DNA of 64,000 nt from Gluconacetobacter sacchari (GTDB taxonomy: Bacteria; Pseudomonadota; Alphaproteobacteria; Acetobacterales; Acetobacteraceae), in contig NZ_JABEQJ010000003.1 of NCBI RefSeq assembly GCF_014174255.1, positions 164,212 to 228,211 on the forward strand. Reading direction: 5' to 3'. Position numbers and translations under genes: made by a program. The notes under the pieces were generated by a model. The model did not search any database. It saw nothing but the letters and a program-made list of their open reading frames with translations, and was not told where the DNA came from. How positions within the stretch are numbered: the first letter of the stretch is position 1; each line of letters opens with the position of its first letter. Shown piece after piece: positions 9,333 to 17,050 of this stretch.

Positions 9333-9553
9333 CCCTCCACCTCCGGCTTTGACCTCTTGGCTCGCACCCACCAAATCATCTTGACGAAGGGTGCGGCGAT
9401 CTTCTTGCCCGCCTCCTCTATCCTTGCTGTCGTGATGACATCGATGCAGACCGCGACGCATTCATCGCATATGAATGCTTTCGGACCGGCGATGATCTTC
9501 TTCACCTCATTCTGCGGTTTCCCGCAAAACGAGCAATAGAGCACGTCGTTCAT
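9329..9553 (-). CDS. Free-standing ClpX-type C4 zinc-finger protein
   Basis: A 74-residue protein whose first 40 residues match the N-terminal zinc-binding domain of Clp[20 protein letters not shown] then FICDECV, with Cys7, Cys10, Cys29 and Cys32 as ligands. The AAA+ motor of ClpX is absent. In ClpX this domain docks adaptors and substrates such as SspB, UmuD and lambda O (established). A phage copy could therefore compete for or redirect host ClpXP (inference). It is coupled by ATGA to the Xis-like gene. Confidence 0.85.
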   Translation of the reverse strand: MNDVLYCSFCGKPQNEVKKIIAGPKAFICDECVAVCIDVITTARIEEAGKKIAAPFVKMIWWVRAKRSKPEVEG

Positions 9554-9831
9554 CGCGCCCTCTCGCCGCTCAATAGGTCCAGAACCTGGCCGGGATGGTC
9601 CATCGACCGGACGATTTCCATCGCCCTGCGGCGGGCGGCCTGCGCGATGGCGTCGCCGATGAAGGTGGTGCTCTCAACTTCAGGGCCACCTTCGCGGGAC
9701 ACGCTGATGGCGAAGCCGGCGCCGCGCAGCATCAGGGTCATGGCCTCCAGGCCCTCTTCTTCATCCACCAGGACATGATCTGCGATGGCCCTGCCGATGA
9801 CTTCGAGATCGACTTCGACGGTGATTTTCAT
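9550..9831 (-). CDS. Hypothetical prophage protein, early operon
   Basis: Acidic 93-residue protein with no domain I recognise. It begins with a strand-like [15 protein letters not shown] and ends in a helical [20 protein letters not shown]. Its start overlaps the upstream gene's stop and its stop overlaps the zinc-finger gene's start, so it is translated within the leftward operon. Confidence 0.65.
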   Translation of the reverse strand: MKITVEVDLEVIGRAIADHVLVDEEEGLEAMTLMLRGAGFAISVSREGGPEVESTTFIGDAIAQAARRRAMEIVRSMDHPGQVLDLLSGERAR

Positions 9832-10397
9832 GGCGTGGTCTTTCTCCTCGGATTGGCGACGTGGAGCATGAGCCAGCGATGGACGGCCGTTGCTCGCGTG
9901 GCCTGGATAGCCATGGTTACCCGCGCCGGGTCGACGCCCTCTGCTATGTCGCTTTGCTTAAAGATGCGCTCCAGTTCAGCCAGTTCGTGCATGAACTCGG
10001 CGTCTGTCGCGCCGTCGCGGAACAACTGGTCGGTTTCCGACCAGCCCGCGCCCCATTGGGGTTCCTGCTCGGGGATCTCCCGACCATGGTTTACCGGCAG
10101 CAGGTCGCGCACGCTGTAGAAAAAGCTCTCTTCCGCTAGGGATTCTGGCGCGGGCCGCGTCCAGTCTATCACCGGCTTGTCGTAGAGCGCGCCGAGGCGT
10201 GCGACGCATTGACGTGCGCTGGTGATGTCGGTGGTGAGGGCCAGATACTCCCACCTGTCGTCCATGAAGACGACACACGGGAAGAACATCGTGGGCGCGT
10301 TGATCTCGTCAAGCGCGTCCTGGACCCACAGGTGTTTTACCTTGGCCCAGTCGATGGTTTCGGGCGGCGTTGCCCGGTGATGGGTCACCGTCTTCAT
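9828..10397 (-). CDS. Hypothetical prophage protein, early operon
   Basis: 189-residue soluble protein with several Trp residues and a central DITSARQCVARLGALYDKPV segment. Start ATG 10397 overlaps the stop of the upstream gene (ATGA), which rules out the longer reading of the frame. No domain recognised. Confidence 0.65.
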   Translation of the reverse strand: MKTVTHHRATPPETIDWAKVKHLWVQDALDEINAPTMFFPCVVFMDDRWEYLALTTDITSARQCVARLGALYDKPVIDWTRPAPESLAEESFFYSVRDLLPVNHGREIPEQEPQWGAGWSETDQLFRDGATDAEFMHELAELERIFKQSDIAEGVDPARVTMAIQATRATAVHRWLMLHVANPRRKTTP

Positions 10398-10669
10398 GCG
10401 TGTCCCACCACCTTGGGGGCCATGGCCAGATCGTAGAGCCGGGCCTTTGCGGAAAGGGTGAAGCATTCGATGTGTTTTCTGATAATGGGTTCCGGCAGGT
10501 TGAGGTCATGCTTCATGTTGATGCGCATGACTTCGATCCAGGCATCGAGGCTGGGCTTGATTGCAGAGAGTGGAGCGCCTTCGACGCCCCAAACTTCCTC
10601 GGCCCAGGTTCGACCGTCGACAAATGGATCGCGCAGGCCGAGGGCAGCCAATGCTTCCTCCCAGGTCAT
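10394..10669 (-). CDS. Hypothetical prophage protein, early operon
   Basis: 91-residue protein beginning MTWEEALAALGLRDP. Start ATG 10669 is chosen for the ATGA overlap with the upstream stop; sequence upstream in this frame is antisense to the neighbouring gene. Helical and without recognisable motif. Confidence 0.6.
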   Translation of the reverse strand: MTWEEALAALGLRDPFVDGRTWAEEVWGVEGAPLSAIKPSLDAWIEVMRINMKHDLNLPEPIIRKHIECFTLSAKARLYDLAMAPKVVGHA

Positions 10670-10866
10670 GTGGTTGCTCCTTGGGGCCTGTTGCCCGGCC
10701 GGACGCGGGTTGCCGGATAGCCCAGCACCTCGATCCAGAACCGGCGGCAGGTGTTGCGCTGCTTGCCCAGCCGGTCGCCGATCTGCTTCCAGGTGTGGCC
10801 GGCGCGGCGCATGTGGACCAGAATGCCGATCTCGCGTTGCGGCCATTGCTTGCGGGGGCGCCCCAT
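10666..10866 (-). CDS. Small Myb/SANT-like helix-turn-helix protein
   Basis: 66 residues starting MGRPRKQWPQREIGIL. The spaced Trp residues and the segment GHTWKQIGDRLGKQRNTCRR look like a Myb/SANT-type HTH, so DNA binding in early regulation is plausible. The start overlaps the upstream stop as TAATG. Confidence 0.65.
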   Translation of the reverse strand: MGRPRKQWPQREIGILVHMRRAGHTWKQIGDRLGKQRNTCRRFWIEVLGYPATRVRPGNRPQGATT

Positions 10867-11144
10867 TACGCGCGCCTCCCTTCCAACTGGCTCCAGGTCT
10901 GCCGGTCCTGCCGGATGGTCAGGCGGTGCATGATCGCGCCACCCTCGAACTGCTGGGCGAAGAGCCGGCACAGCGGCGAGGGGTAGCCGAGGGAGTCCCA
11001 CAGCACGCACAGGTCGGTCAGTTCGGCGCGGAACCGGGTGAGGAAGACGGTATCGGGCTCCGACGCCGTTTCCTCGGCCACACGGACGCCCATGCCGCGC
11101 GGGGTGAGGCCGGATTCCCATCCGGCCGCCGCTGTTGCGCTCAT
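10866..11144 (-). CDS. Hypothetical prophage protein, early operon
   Basis: 92-residue protein with no recognised domain. It starts at ATG 11144, overlapping the upstream stop (ATGA), and ends in TAATG with the next gene. The C-terminal half is rich in Arg and Gln. Confidence 0.6.
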   Translation of the reverse strand: MSATAAAGWESGLTPRGMGVRVAEETASEPDTVFLTRFRAELTDLCVLWDSLGYPSPLCRLFAQQFEGGAIMHRLTIRQDRQTWSQLEGRRA

Positions 11145-12589
11145 GCTGTGGCTCCCTGATCGTCCTGCACGCCGGCGACATCGCGGACCAAGGCGCGGAC
11201 AACCTGTTCCGGAAATTCCGGCAGTTTGACGAAGCGGCCATCTTTGACATTGCTGAACGTCAGAAGCTTGACGCGCGCAAGGTGCGCTTCCGTCGATGTG
11301 GCGCGGATTTGGCAGCACTGGTCGACCAATTCCCAATATTCCTTCACCAACTTGGTCGGAATGTCTTCATCGAGTGGGGATGTGTCCATGGCGTAGAAGG
11401 CCAGGCCAGCTTGGTTGACGAGGCCCAGCAGGCGATAATTGTCCTCGGCGCGCTTCAGTTCTTCCTGATCCGGGATCACGCGCGGGCGGGCTTTCTCGCC
11501 GTCATCCATGGCGATCAGGTCGCGCAGCAGGGCGTTGTGCATCGTCTGCTCGATATCCGTCCCCTCGCAGGTAGTCGTGTCGTTTCCGTTCGCCAGGATC
11601 GCTTTTGCGCGGGCGATAACGCCGGCCGTCGTGACGGCGCGCATCTTGCTGGCGCGCTCGGCAAGTTCGTCCCGCTCGCCGCGCAGCCTGCGCCAGAGGG
11701 AGCCCTTCTCCTCTTCGACGGGATGGTCGTTGTAGATCCGCCGATGCTCGCTTTCGAGATCCTCAAGGCGCTTGCACGTCACGATCAGATCGCGATCAGG
11801 CGAACTCGGGCCCCAGCCGGCGCTGATGCGGCGCAGGCTGTCGCGGGGGGTGTTGCGCATGTCGTCGCGCGTCAGCCACCAGGCCTGCCCCGCCAGATGG
11901 GCGGGATTGGTCGGAAGGGTGAGGGTTCCGCCTTTGTCGGCGATGAGACGCTTGACCTCTTCCGCGAGGTCTTCCTCGGGGATGCTGTCGAGCCGGGCAG
12001 TCGAGAGCGGGGCACCGTCCTGCCGGAAGATCTCCAGCTTGCCGCCCGGTGTCAGGCGGAACGCGATGCCTTTTTCCAGGCCCTGCATCACGACGAAGCG
12101 TGCGTAATGCGATTCCGACTGGATGTTCTCGTCGATCGGCAGGCCGATGGCGCGCGCCCCGATTTCATCGGGATCGATCCCGAGGATTTCGGATGCGGGC
12201 CGGATGACGCGCCAGAGCCTTTCCAGCATCGTGAAAGATGCCGGCAGGTCGCATCCGTGCGTCCCGATTGATCCGGTCATGTAGTTGGTGACCGCCATCA
12301 GTTCGGACAGGATGTCCGCCGGCGTCTCGATGGGTAGAGGACCGGAGTCATATTCGACCCACAGGGCGTCCATTCGGTCATGGACCTTGTCCCGATGGGC
12401 TTCGACCTCCGGCGTCGTCCGTTCATCGTCGTCGGCTTCGCGGACGGTCGAGCAATAGGCGGCCATGGCGCGGCCCACGGCACTGGAAGTGCGGACGGCC
12501 GGCGCGAGGGCCGCGTCGATCTGGTCTTCGATCGTGACGGGCGCAGCCGTCTTCTGGGCGCATTTCGGGCGCGACTTGACTTTGACCAT
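11141..12589 (-). CDS. Large hypothetical prophage protein, early operon
   Basis: 482-residue, charged, largely helical protein. ATG 12589 begins MVKVKSRPKCAQKTAAP; a longer frame exists but overlaps the 3' end of the upstream gene antisensibly and lacks protein character. I recognise no catalytic motif. The segment GSLWRRLRGERDELAERASK suggests a coiled coil near the middle, and a Cys-containing region (TTTCEGTDIEQTMH) follows. It lies between a KilA-N regulator pair and small regulators. Function unknown. Confidence 0.7.
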   Translation of the reverse strand: MVKVKSRPKCAQKTAAPVTIEDQIDAALAPAVRTSSAVGRAMAAYCSTVREADDDERTTPEVEAHRDKVHDRMDALWVEYDSGPLPIETPADILSELMAVTNYMTGSIGTHGCDLPASFTMLERLWRVIRPASEILGIDPDEIGARAIGLPIDENIQSESHYARFVVMQGLEKGIAFRLTPGGKLEIFRQDGAPLSTARLDSIPEEDLAEEVKRLIADKGGTLTLPTNPAHLAGQAWWLTRDDMRNTPRDSLRRISAGWGPSSPDRDLIVTCKRLEDLESEHRRIYNDHPVEEEKGSLWRRLRGERDELAERASKMRAVTTAGVIARAKAILANGNDTTTCEGTDIEQTMHNALLRDLIAMDDGEKARPRVIPDQEELKRAEDNYRLLGLVNQAGLAFYAMDTSPLDEDIPTKLVKEYWELVDQCCQIRATSTEAHLARVKLLTFSNVKDGRFVKLPEFPEQVVRALVRDVAGVQDDQGATA

Positions 12590-12627
12590 TTTGATAGTTC
12601 CCAGCTTGGCCTTGCGGCCAGTGAATG

Positions 12628-13170
12628 TCAGTGGATGGTGGAGCGCACGCTGGCCGGTGGGCCGCCGTTGCCGCTGCCGGGATCGAAGATCGTTCGTCCG
12701 GTCGCCCGCGTCATCTTCCTGAGTTCCGTTTCCATGATCGGCGGCATGGGCTGCTCGCCCTGGTCGCGCAGCCAGGCGTTGGTCAGCCATGTGGCCCGGT
12801 CTTCCGGGTCGCGCATGTCGGCGGTCAGAAGGCCGACCGCTTCCGCCAGCGCGTCGCGGTATTCGCCGAAGCCGCTGGAAACGAGGGGCGCGCCGAGCGG
12901 CGCGGCGCTGAAGAACTCGCGTGCCAGCCGGTTGTCGCAGATCACGACCGGTCCCGGCGCGCCGGGGTCGATGCTCCACACGGCCAGCGGCGCGGCGTCG
13001 CTCGGCATGTCGGTGATGCGCTTCCAGCCGCCATCGTTCGGGAACTGCATGGCCGCGAGCAGATCGTCATGCGCGTGCCAGGGATACGACGCCCCACCAT
13101 GGGGCGCCTGATAGAACCGGACGGGTTGGCCGTTGACCAGGCCCGTGTGCAGCAGGGGAATGCAGCGCAT
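12628..13170 (-). CDS. Hypothetical prophage protein next to KilA-N gene
   Basis: 180-residue protein starting MRCIPLLHTGLVNGQP, overlapping the KilA-N gene stop as TGATG. Trp- and Pro-rich, with RATWLTNAWLRDQGEQPMPP in the C-terminal half. No known domain recognised. A 38-bp gap follows before the next leftward gene. Confidence 0.65.
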   Translation of the reverse strand: MRCIPLLHTGLVNGQPVRFYQAPHGGASYPWHAHDDLLAAMQFPNDGGWKRITDMPSDAAPLAVWSIDPGAPGPVVICDNRLAREFFSAAPLGAPLVSSGFGEYRDALAEAVGLLTADMRDPEDRATWLTNAWLRDQGEQPMPPIMETELRKMTRATGRTIFDPGSGNGGPPASVRSTIH

Positions 13171-14054
13171 CACAGCAGCCCTCCCTGCGGCACCAGATCG
13201 GTATCGGCCGCCAGCGCGACGGCGGCGTAGGGCGAGGTTGCGCCGGCGAGATGGGCCTTGATCAGCGGGATGATCGACGCCTTCCACAGAAGTTCCTGCG
13301 AGAAGCCGGACGCATGCCTGCGAGGGGAATCGACCACGCGCGAATGCTGCTTGCCGAGCTCGGTTGCCTGGTAAGGGCAACGGCAGCCCTTTCCGCCTTT
13401 GGTCTGGTAACCCATCTCGATCAGGGCCGGGTTGATGCGCCGGTTGCTGATGCCGCCGATCGCCTCGGCAATGGCGGTGACGTTCATCACCGGTTCCTGA
13501 TCCGGCGCTTCCATGCGCACCGGCCCGGCTTCCTCGAACAGATTGATGCCCGTCTTCACCGTCGCGCGGTCGTTGGCGGAGATGAGCGCCGCGTTCCGGT
13601 CCAGCCCGCGCATCTCGTTGACGCGGGTGTAAAGCTCGATCAGCCCGAGCGTCTGGCGGCGCGGACCGATCAGCGCCGGCGCGCGGGGAGCCTTGGGCTT
13701 GGGTGTCGGGTCTTTGCCGCGCACCAGAGCATCGAACGCGCGGATGACGGTCAGGTGGAACGCGGGGCTGATCCACATCGCGTAGGCGTAGACCAGTTCC
13801 TTGACGGCATAGGTTCCGCCGTTGCGGCCAGGAACGGTAACTACGGGCTTCTCGGCAGTTTCTGAAACTGTGCATTCCTGCATAGTTTCCAGTTCGGCGA
13901 TCAGCTTCTTGGCGGTCTCGGTGCGCAGCCACTGGGCGGGCGCATCTTTATCAAGAGCACCAGCAGCCCGGTGGCAATCATTCAGGCAGTAGCGGCCTCC
14001 GGCATCTTGCCGAACCGACGTGGAAAGAATGGTCAAAGGTGTGTTCTGGCTCAT
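13170..14054 (-). CDS. KilA-N domain protein
   Basis: 294 residues. The N-terminal 110 residues fit KilA-N: a strand followed by YCLNDCHRAAG, WLRTETAKKLIAELE and GGTYAVKELVYAYAMWISP with FHLTVIRAFD. The C-terminal half has a winged-helix-like NVTAIAEAIG...RRINPALIEMGYQTK segment. KilA-N proteins are DNA-binding antirepressor or early regulators in phages (established for the family); the exact role here is inferred. Confidence 0.85.
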   Translation of the reverse strand: MSQNTPLTILSTSVRQDAGGRYCLNDCHRAAGALDKDAPAQWLRTETAKKLIAELETMQECTVSETAEKPVVTVPGRNGGTYAVKELVYAYAMWISPAFHLTVIRAFDALVRGKDPTPKPKAPRAPALIGPRRQTLGLIELYTRVNEMRGLDRNAALISANDRATVKTGINLFEEAGPVRMEAPDQEPVMNVTAIAEAIGGISNRRINPALIEMGYQTKGGKGCRCPYQATELGKQHSRVVDSPRRHASGFSQELLWKASIIPLIKAHLAGATSPYAAVALAADTDLVPQGGLL

Positions 14055-14182
14055 CGCACCGCCCCCAGCACATAGAGGGTGGTGACGAACATCGACGCGC
14101 CGATCAGCAGCATCGAGCGGAGGGTGGGAATCACGGCATTTGCGGCGTTGACCGCGCGTATGATATGGATTGCGTCATCCAT
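14051..14182 (-). CDS. Small single-TM protein
   Basis: 43 residues, MDDAIHIIRAVNAAN then a hydrophobic helix (LRSMLLIGASMFVTTLYVLGAV). AGGAACG precedes ATG 14182. Its stop overlaps the KilA-N start (ATGA), and its start overlaps the end of the RHH gene by 8 bases. Confidence 0.6.
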   Translation of the reverse strand: MDDAIHIIRAVNAANAVIPTLRSMLLIGASMFVTTLYVLGAVR

Positions 14183-14411
14183 TGGTGAGCGTTCCTGCTT
14201 TCTGATTGATGGAATGAGCAGCGGCGAGGGGAAGCTTGCCGGCGTTCCTCGCTGCTGTTTCCTGTTCCCGGGCCTCTTCAAGGAGGTCCGTGATGTGCGC
14301 GTTCAGGCTGCGCACACGACCTGCGGCTCTGGCTTCGAGCCATTCACGCAGGTCCGGAGGGATGCGGAGATAGACCCGCGACGCCTCCGGCATTCGATAT
14401 CGATCTGACAT
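14175..14411 (-). CDS. Arc-like ribbon-helix-helix regulator
   Basis: 78 residues. SRVYLRIPPDLREWLEARAA then SLNAHITDLLEEAREQE matches the strand-helix-helix of Arc/MetJ-type dimers that bind DNA through the beta strand. It is the first gene of the leftward operon, located just downstream of the repressor terminator, a position that suits an autoregulated early repressor. A TACAAT sequence at 14426-14431 (minus strand) may be its -10 box. Confidence 0.78.
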   Translation of the reverse strand: MSDRYRMPEASRVYLRIPPDLREWLEARAAGRVRSLNAHITDLLEEAREQETAARNAGKLPLAAAHSINQKAGTLTNG

Positions 14412-14470
14412 CTTGGCCCCATGGCATTGTAAACTGGTCAGCCATGCCAGCGGAGGTCTGCGTCCTGAGA

Positions 14471-14502
14471 CGAAAAACCCTCACCGGCCTAGCCGATGAG
14501 GG
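14471..14502 (-). terminator. Rho-independent terminator after the prophage repressor gene
   Basis: Read on the minus strand, an 11-bp stem with one mismatch (arms 14478-14488 and 14492-14502) is followed by TTTTT. It separates the repressor transcript from the RHH-led early operon. Confidence 0.75.
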
Positions 14503-14542
14503 ATAAATGTATGGGATTTCCTGCTGCGTCAATCAAAAAATG

Positions 14543-14555
14543 GGGGATCATCCCC
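14543..14555. promoter_or_regulatory. Candidate repressor operator O3
   Basis: GGGGATCATCCCC is a perfect 6-bp-arm palindrome overlapping the repressor stop codon. Its half-site GGGGA matches those of the two operators upstream of the gene. Confidence 0.4.
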
Positions 14556-15234
14556 AATCTATCTTCGACATATCGACGCCTGTGAAATTAGCTTCCGCTA
14601 GATTGGCGCCTTTCATCTTTGTCCCGTTCATCTTGCAGCCGACGAAATCCGCCCCTTCAAGGTTGCAGTCTCGTAGATCCGCTGAAGTTAGGTCAGCGCC
14701 TACAAAGCTGGCTTCGGCCAAATTAGACCCCGATAAATCGGCCCCTACCAGTTTTGTGCCAGTGAAACTGGCCCCAGGAAGGGAAGAATTCTGCATTAAT
14801 GTTCCTGATAAATTCGCTCCTGTAAAATTTGTTGGGTAACTCTTCCTATTTTCATACCCTTTTCCAACAAAAACCTCAAAGAACTCTCTTTGTTCAGGTG
14901 ATATGTTCTCTCCTAAAATAGATATTTTTCCGTCATCAGATTTTTCGACAATATTTTCCATTTCAATGTGAAGATCTTTCATTTTTCTTAATGCTGTATC
15001 GAAGTCTCCCTCGAACATGCTCATAAGAGTGTCTGTTTCCAGTAGATCTTCAGGCTTGCACCCCAATGCGGATGCTAGGCGGAGAATCGTATTGGGACGC
15101 GTCAGCTTTGATCTGCCGCTAAGAATGTCCCTCACCGCAGTCTCGTTCAGGCCGGCTTGGAGTGATAGTGCTCTAGCACTAAGTCCGCACCTACCCATAT
15201 GATATTCAAGCCTTTTTGTGGAAATTAGCTGCAT
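14548..15234 (-). CDS. XRE-type repressor fused to pentapeptide repeats
   Basis: 228 residues. An N-terminal Cro/cI-type HTH (about 6-66, CGLSARALSLQAGLNETAVR...) is followed by a charged linker, then about 17 consecutive pentapeptide repeats (about 136-224, such as ANLSG, ADLSG, ADLRD, ADFVG, ANLAE). It occupies the cI position, leftward, with operators upstream and a terminator downstream. Pentapeptide-repeat proteins such as Qnr and MfpA form a DNA-like helix that binds gyrase (established); cI proteins usually carry a LexA-like peptidase here instead, and none is seen. Start ATG 15234 is chosen for AGGG spacing; ATG 15249 is possible. The gene is visibly more AT-rich than its neighbours. 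Confidence 0.87.
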   Translation of the reverse strand: MQLISTKRLEYHMGRCGLSARALSLQAGLNETAVRDILSGRSKLTRPNTILRLASALGCKPEDLLETDTLMSMFEGDFDTALRKMKDLHIEMENIVEKSDDGKISILGENISPEQREFFEVFVGKGYENRKSYPTNFTGANLSGTLMQNSSLPGASFTGTKLVGADLSGSNLAEASFVGADLTSADLRDCNLEGADFVGCKMNGTKMKGANLAEANFTGVDMSKIDWG

Positions 15235-15261
15235 TTTGGCCCTGAACATTTTGAGGTTTTG

Positions 15262-15272
15262 GGGACAATCCC
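15262..15272. promoter_or_regulatory. Candidate repressor operator O1
   Basis: GGGACAATCCC, palindromic except for the central CAA, lies 28 bp upstream of the repressor start. It recurs identically at 15319-15329. Confidence 0.55.
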
Positions 15273-15307
15273 ACAACGAGTAAGTAGGTTCACGAGGGAA
15301 TTTTGTG

Positions 15308-15329
15308 TTGACTGGTGTGGGACAATCCC
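15308..15329. promoter_or_regulatory. Rightward promoter -35 box with operator O2
   Basis: TTGACT (15308-15313) is followed by the second exact copy of GGGACAATCCC (15319-15329), placed in the spacer. No convincing -10 box follows at 17 bp (CATTCG), so a phage activator or a different spacing may apply. The paired sites between divergent repressor and Cro-like genes fit a lysogeny switch. Confidence 0.5.
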
Positions 15330-15343
15330 CCATTCGTTGGGGG

Positions 15344-15571
15344 ATGAGTATCCAGGGCGACATCCTCCGGGAGATAGAAGCGTTTACCGAAGCCTATGGG
15401 CTTGCGGAGACGTCCATAGGTAGCCTGGCCGTGAAAGACAGCCGATTTGTGGGGCGGCTTCGATCATCGGGACGAGTCTCAATTCAAAATGTCGAGCGAA
15501 TTCGCGATTGGATGCTCCGTGAGCAGGAGCGCCGGGCCCCAGCCCCCACCACCCCGGAGGCAGCGGGATGA
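15344..15571 (+). CDS. Cro-like small regulator
   Basis: 75 residues beginning MSIQGDILREIEAFTEAYG. The segment IGSLAVKDSRFVGRLRSSGRVSIQNVERIRDWM reads as a short HTH with a following helix, typical of phage regulators divergent from the repressor. ATG 15344 is preceded by a GGGGG run that overlaps the operator region. Confidence 0.65.
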   Translation: MSIQGDILREIEAFTEAYGLAETSIGSLAVKDSRFVGRLRSSGRVSIQNVERIRDWMLREQERRAPAPTTPEAAG

Positions 15572-15726
15572 TGGATCGTCTTCTTGATTGGTGCCTAGAC
15601 CAGGGGGCGCGGGCGTTCGTCGTCCTATTTGCCGTCCTGGCTCTTGTGACCATGACCGCCGCTGCGCTCGGTGCCGTTCATGCCGTCCTTCACGAGTATG
15701 GAGTGGCTGGAGGATGCGTGGGATGA
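15568..15726 (+). CDS. Small single-TM prophage protein
   Basis: 52 residues (MMDRLLDWCLDQGARAFVVL...) with a hydrophobic helix FVVLFAVLALVTMTAAALG. It overlaps the Cro-like stop (ATGA) and the next start (ATGA). Function unknown. Confidence 0.55.
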   Translation: MMDRLLDWCLDQGARAFVVLFAVLALVTMTAAALGAVHAVLHEYGVAGGCVG

Positions 15727-16034
15727 GCGAGCCGTGGTTCAATCCGCCCCTCTGGGTTGAGGCGTCGCGGATCTGGGTCGAGCCGTACGAGAACGGCTCC
15801 ATCCTGATGGCGTCCTTCAACCGCCCGGCGCATCTGACCGGCGACTTCCGGACGTCATTGGACTTCGGCCTGGTGTCGCACGAGGTCACCTTCAGCTTCG
15901 CCGGCATCATAGGTGACGAAGTGCTGTTTCGAGCCACGGCAATAGATCCGAAGCCGAGGACAGACCCCGCTTCACAAGTTCACCTGTTAGGGCTGTCAAC
16001 GCGTTGGAAGGAAGGGAGCGGATTGCATGTTTGA
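15723..16034 (+). CDS. Hypothetical prophage protein, 3' end overlapped by an antisense gene
   Basis: 103 residues from ATG 15723 with GGAGG 9 bases upstream. The first 62 residues (MSEPWFNPPLWVEASRIW...) read as a beta-rich protein. From 15907 on, the frame is antisense to a convincing leftward gene, so the true C-terminus may have been lost to insertion of that gene (inference). Confidence 0.5.
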   Translation: MSEPWFNPPLWVEASRIWVEPYENGSILMASFNRPAHLTGDFRTSLDFGLVSHEVTFSFAGIIGDEVLFRATAIDPKPRTDPASQVHLLGLSTRWKEGSGLHV

Positions 16035-16410
16035 GCTTCCCCTTGTCTTCGTCGGGTGCGTCGGACTGATCGACTTTGTCGGCAATCAGGGCCTTGATGG
16101 TGTCGCCGTCGAGTTCGACGGTGATCGTGCGCAGTCGCTTGCTGAGGCCACCGTCGTTCTTGAGGAAGTCGATTCCTCGGGTGGTAATTTGCACCCCTCC
16201 AAAATAACGGAAGCTGCCCTGCGGTGTGGGTTCTATATTGGCTGTGCAAAGTTTGTTCTGTGCCAGATAATAAATATTCTGAAGCGCAATGTTGCTATCA
16301 ATGTCTGGCGCTATATCTTTAAGATATCTATGCGGACCAAAGGGGTTCTTGTTCAGAACTTCAAGAATCGGTCTCCAGATCGCCTCATCGATATGATTTC
16401 CTTCAACCAT
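15907..16410 (-). CDS. Winged-helix-like (YjcQ-type) hypothetical protein
   Basis: 167 residues with a strong GGAGG before ATG 16410. The N-terminal 70 residues (WRPILEVLNKNPFGP...YYLAQNKLCTANIE...YFGGVQITTRGIDFLKND) look like a small winged-helix domain of the YjcQ sort; the rest is helical and charged. It is leftward inside an otherwise rightward block and more AT-rich than its surroundings near 16200-16400, the marks of a recently acquired gene. Confidence 0.65.
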   Translation of the reverse strand: MVEGNHIDEAIWRPILEVLNKNPFGPHRYLKDIAPDIDSNIALQNIYYLAQNKLCTANIEPTPQGSFRYFGGVQITTRGIDFLKNDGGLSKRLRTITVELDGDTIKALIADKVDQSDAPDEDKGKLKHAIRSLPSNALTALTGELVKRGLSSASDLLPWLETALRHL

Positions 16411-16517
16411 CTGGGTTCCTCCATGTCGTGTTGTGGTGACCGCATGGTGGCACGGGGAGGCGGCGGAGTCATTGGACGCTGCCGCCTCCGTCCGGTTGGT
16501 GCGCTGAGGGCCTGGCT

Positions 16518-17036
16518 ATGAGCTACGTCACTGAATCCCTCCACGAGATGGCGGATGCGGACCTGCGCGCCTGGGCGCTCGCTCAGGTCGGCCCCGGTTC
16601 GATCACCGACCGGATTGCCGAGGCCGAGACGCTTATTGCGTGGGTGCTGGGATCAATTGATCGGCTTTCCCTCAGCCTCCATCAGGGCAAGTGCCTTGGC
16701 GATGTTCTCCGCCAGCAGCCGGGCGGCATCAACAGTCAGGCGCAAGTGTGCGACGGGGACGGGAATCTGCCCGTCTCCTTTTGGCTTTCCGGCGGCAACG
16801 GTGGCGTAAACCACGCCGCCGTTATGGCCGAAGGATATGACGTTATCGACGAAAAGAGCGGGCGCATTGTCGGCTTCCAGGCGTCCAATCCCTTGAGCTA
16901 TCGCCTTGAGAAGCGCGTCGGGAGTTTCGCTCATACAGGTTCATCCTCTGTGACAGCAGATGGTGAAAGCGCGGGGGAGCTTCCGACTCCCTCGCGCACT
17001 CCGAGTGTCACCGAGAACGACCAGGACGGGCAATGA
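16518..17036 (+). CDS. Hypothetical prophage protein, largely antisense to another gene
   Basis: Opens at ATG 16518 with GAGGG 7 bases upstream. The first 45 residues (MSYVTESLHEMADADLRAWA...TDRIAEAETLIAWVLG) look genuine. From 16653 to 16934 the frame is antisense to a better-supported leftward gene. It is possibly a gene truncated by the insertion. Confidence 0.4.
   Translation: MSYVTESLHEMADADLRAWALAQVGPGSITDRIAEAETLIAWVLGSIDRLSLSLHQGKCLGDVLRQQPGGINSQAQVCDGDGNLPVSFWLSGGNGGVNHAAVMAEGYDVIDEKSGRIVGFQASNPLSYRLEKRVGSFAHTGSSSVTADGESAGELPTPSRTPSVTENDQDGQ
16653..16934 (-). CDS. Hypothetical prophage protein
   Basis: 93 residues starting MSETPDALLKAIAQG with GAGGAT 8 bases upstream. The strand-rich centre (FVDNVISFGHNGGVVYATV...) ends in VAHLRLTVDAARLLAENIAK, a pattern I associate with small conserved phage or bacterial proteins of unknown function. 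It is leftward, as is the next gene. Confidence 0.62.
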   Translation of the reverse strand: MSETPDALLKAIAQGIGRLEADNAPALFVDNVISFGHNGGVVYATVAAGKPKGDGQIPVPVAHLRLTVDAARLLAENIAKALALMEAEGKPIN

Positions 17037-17050
17037 TGCCGGCCGGCGTA

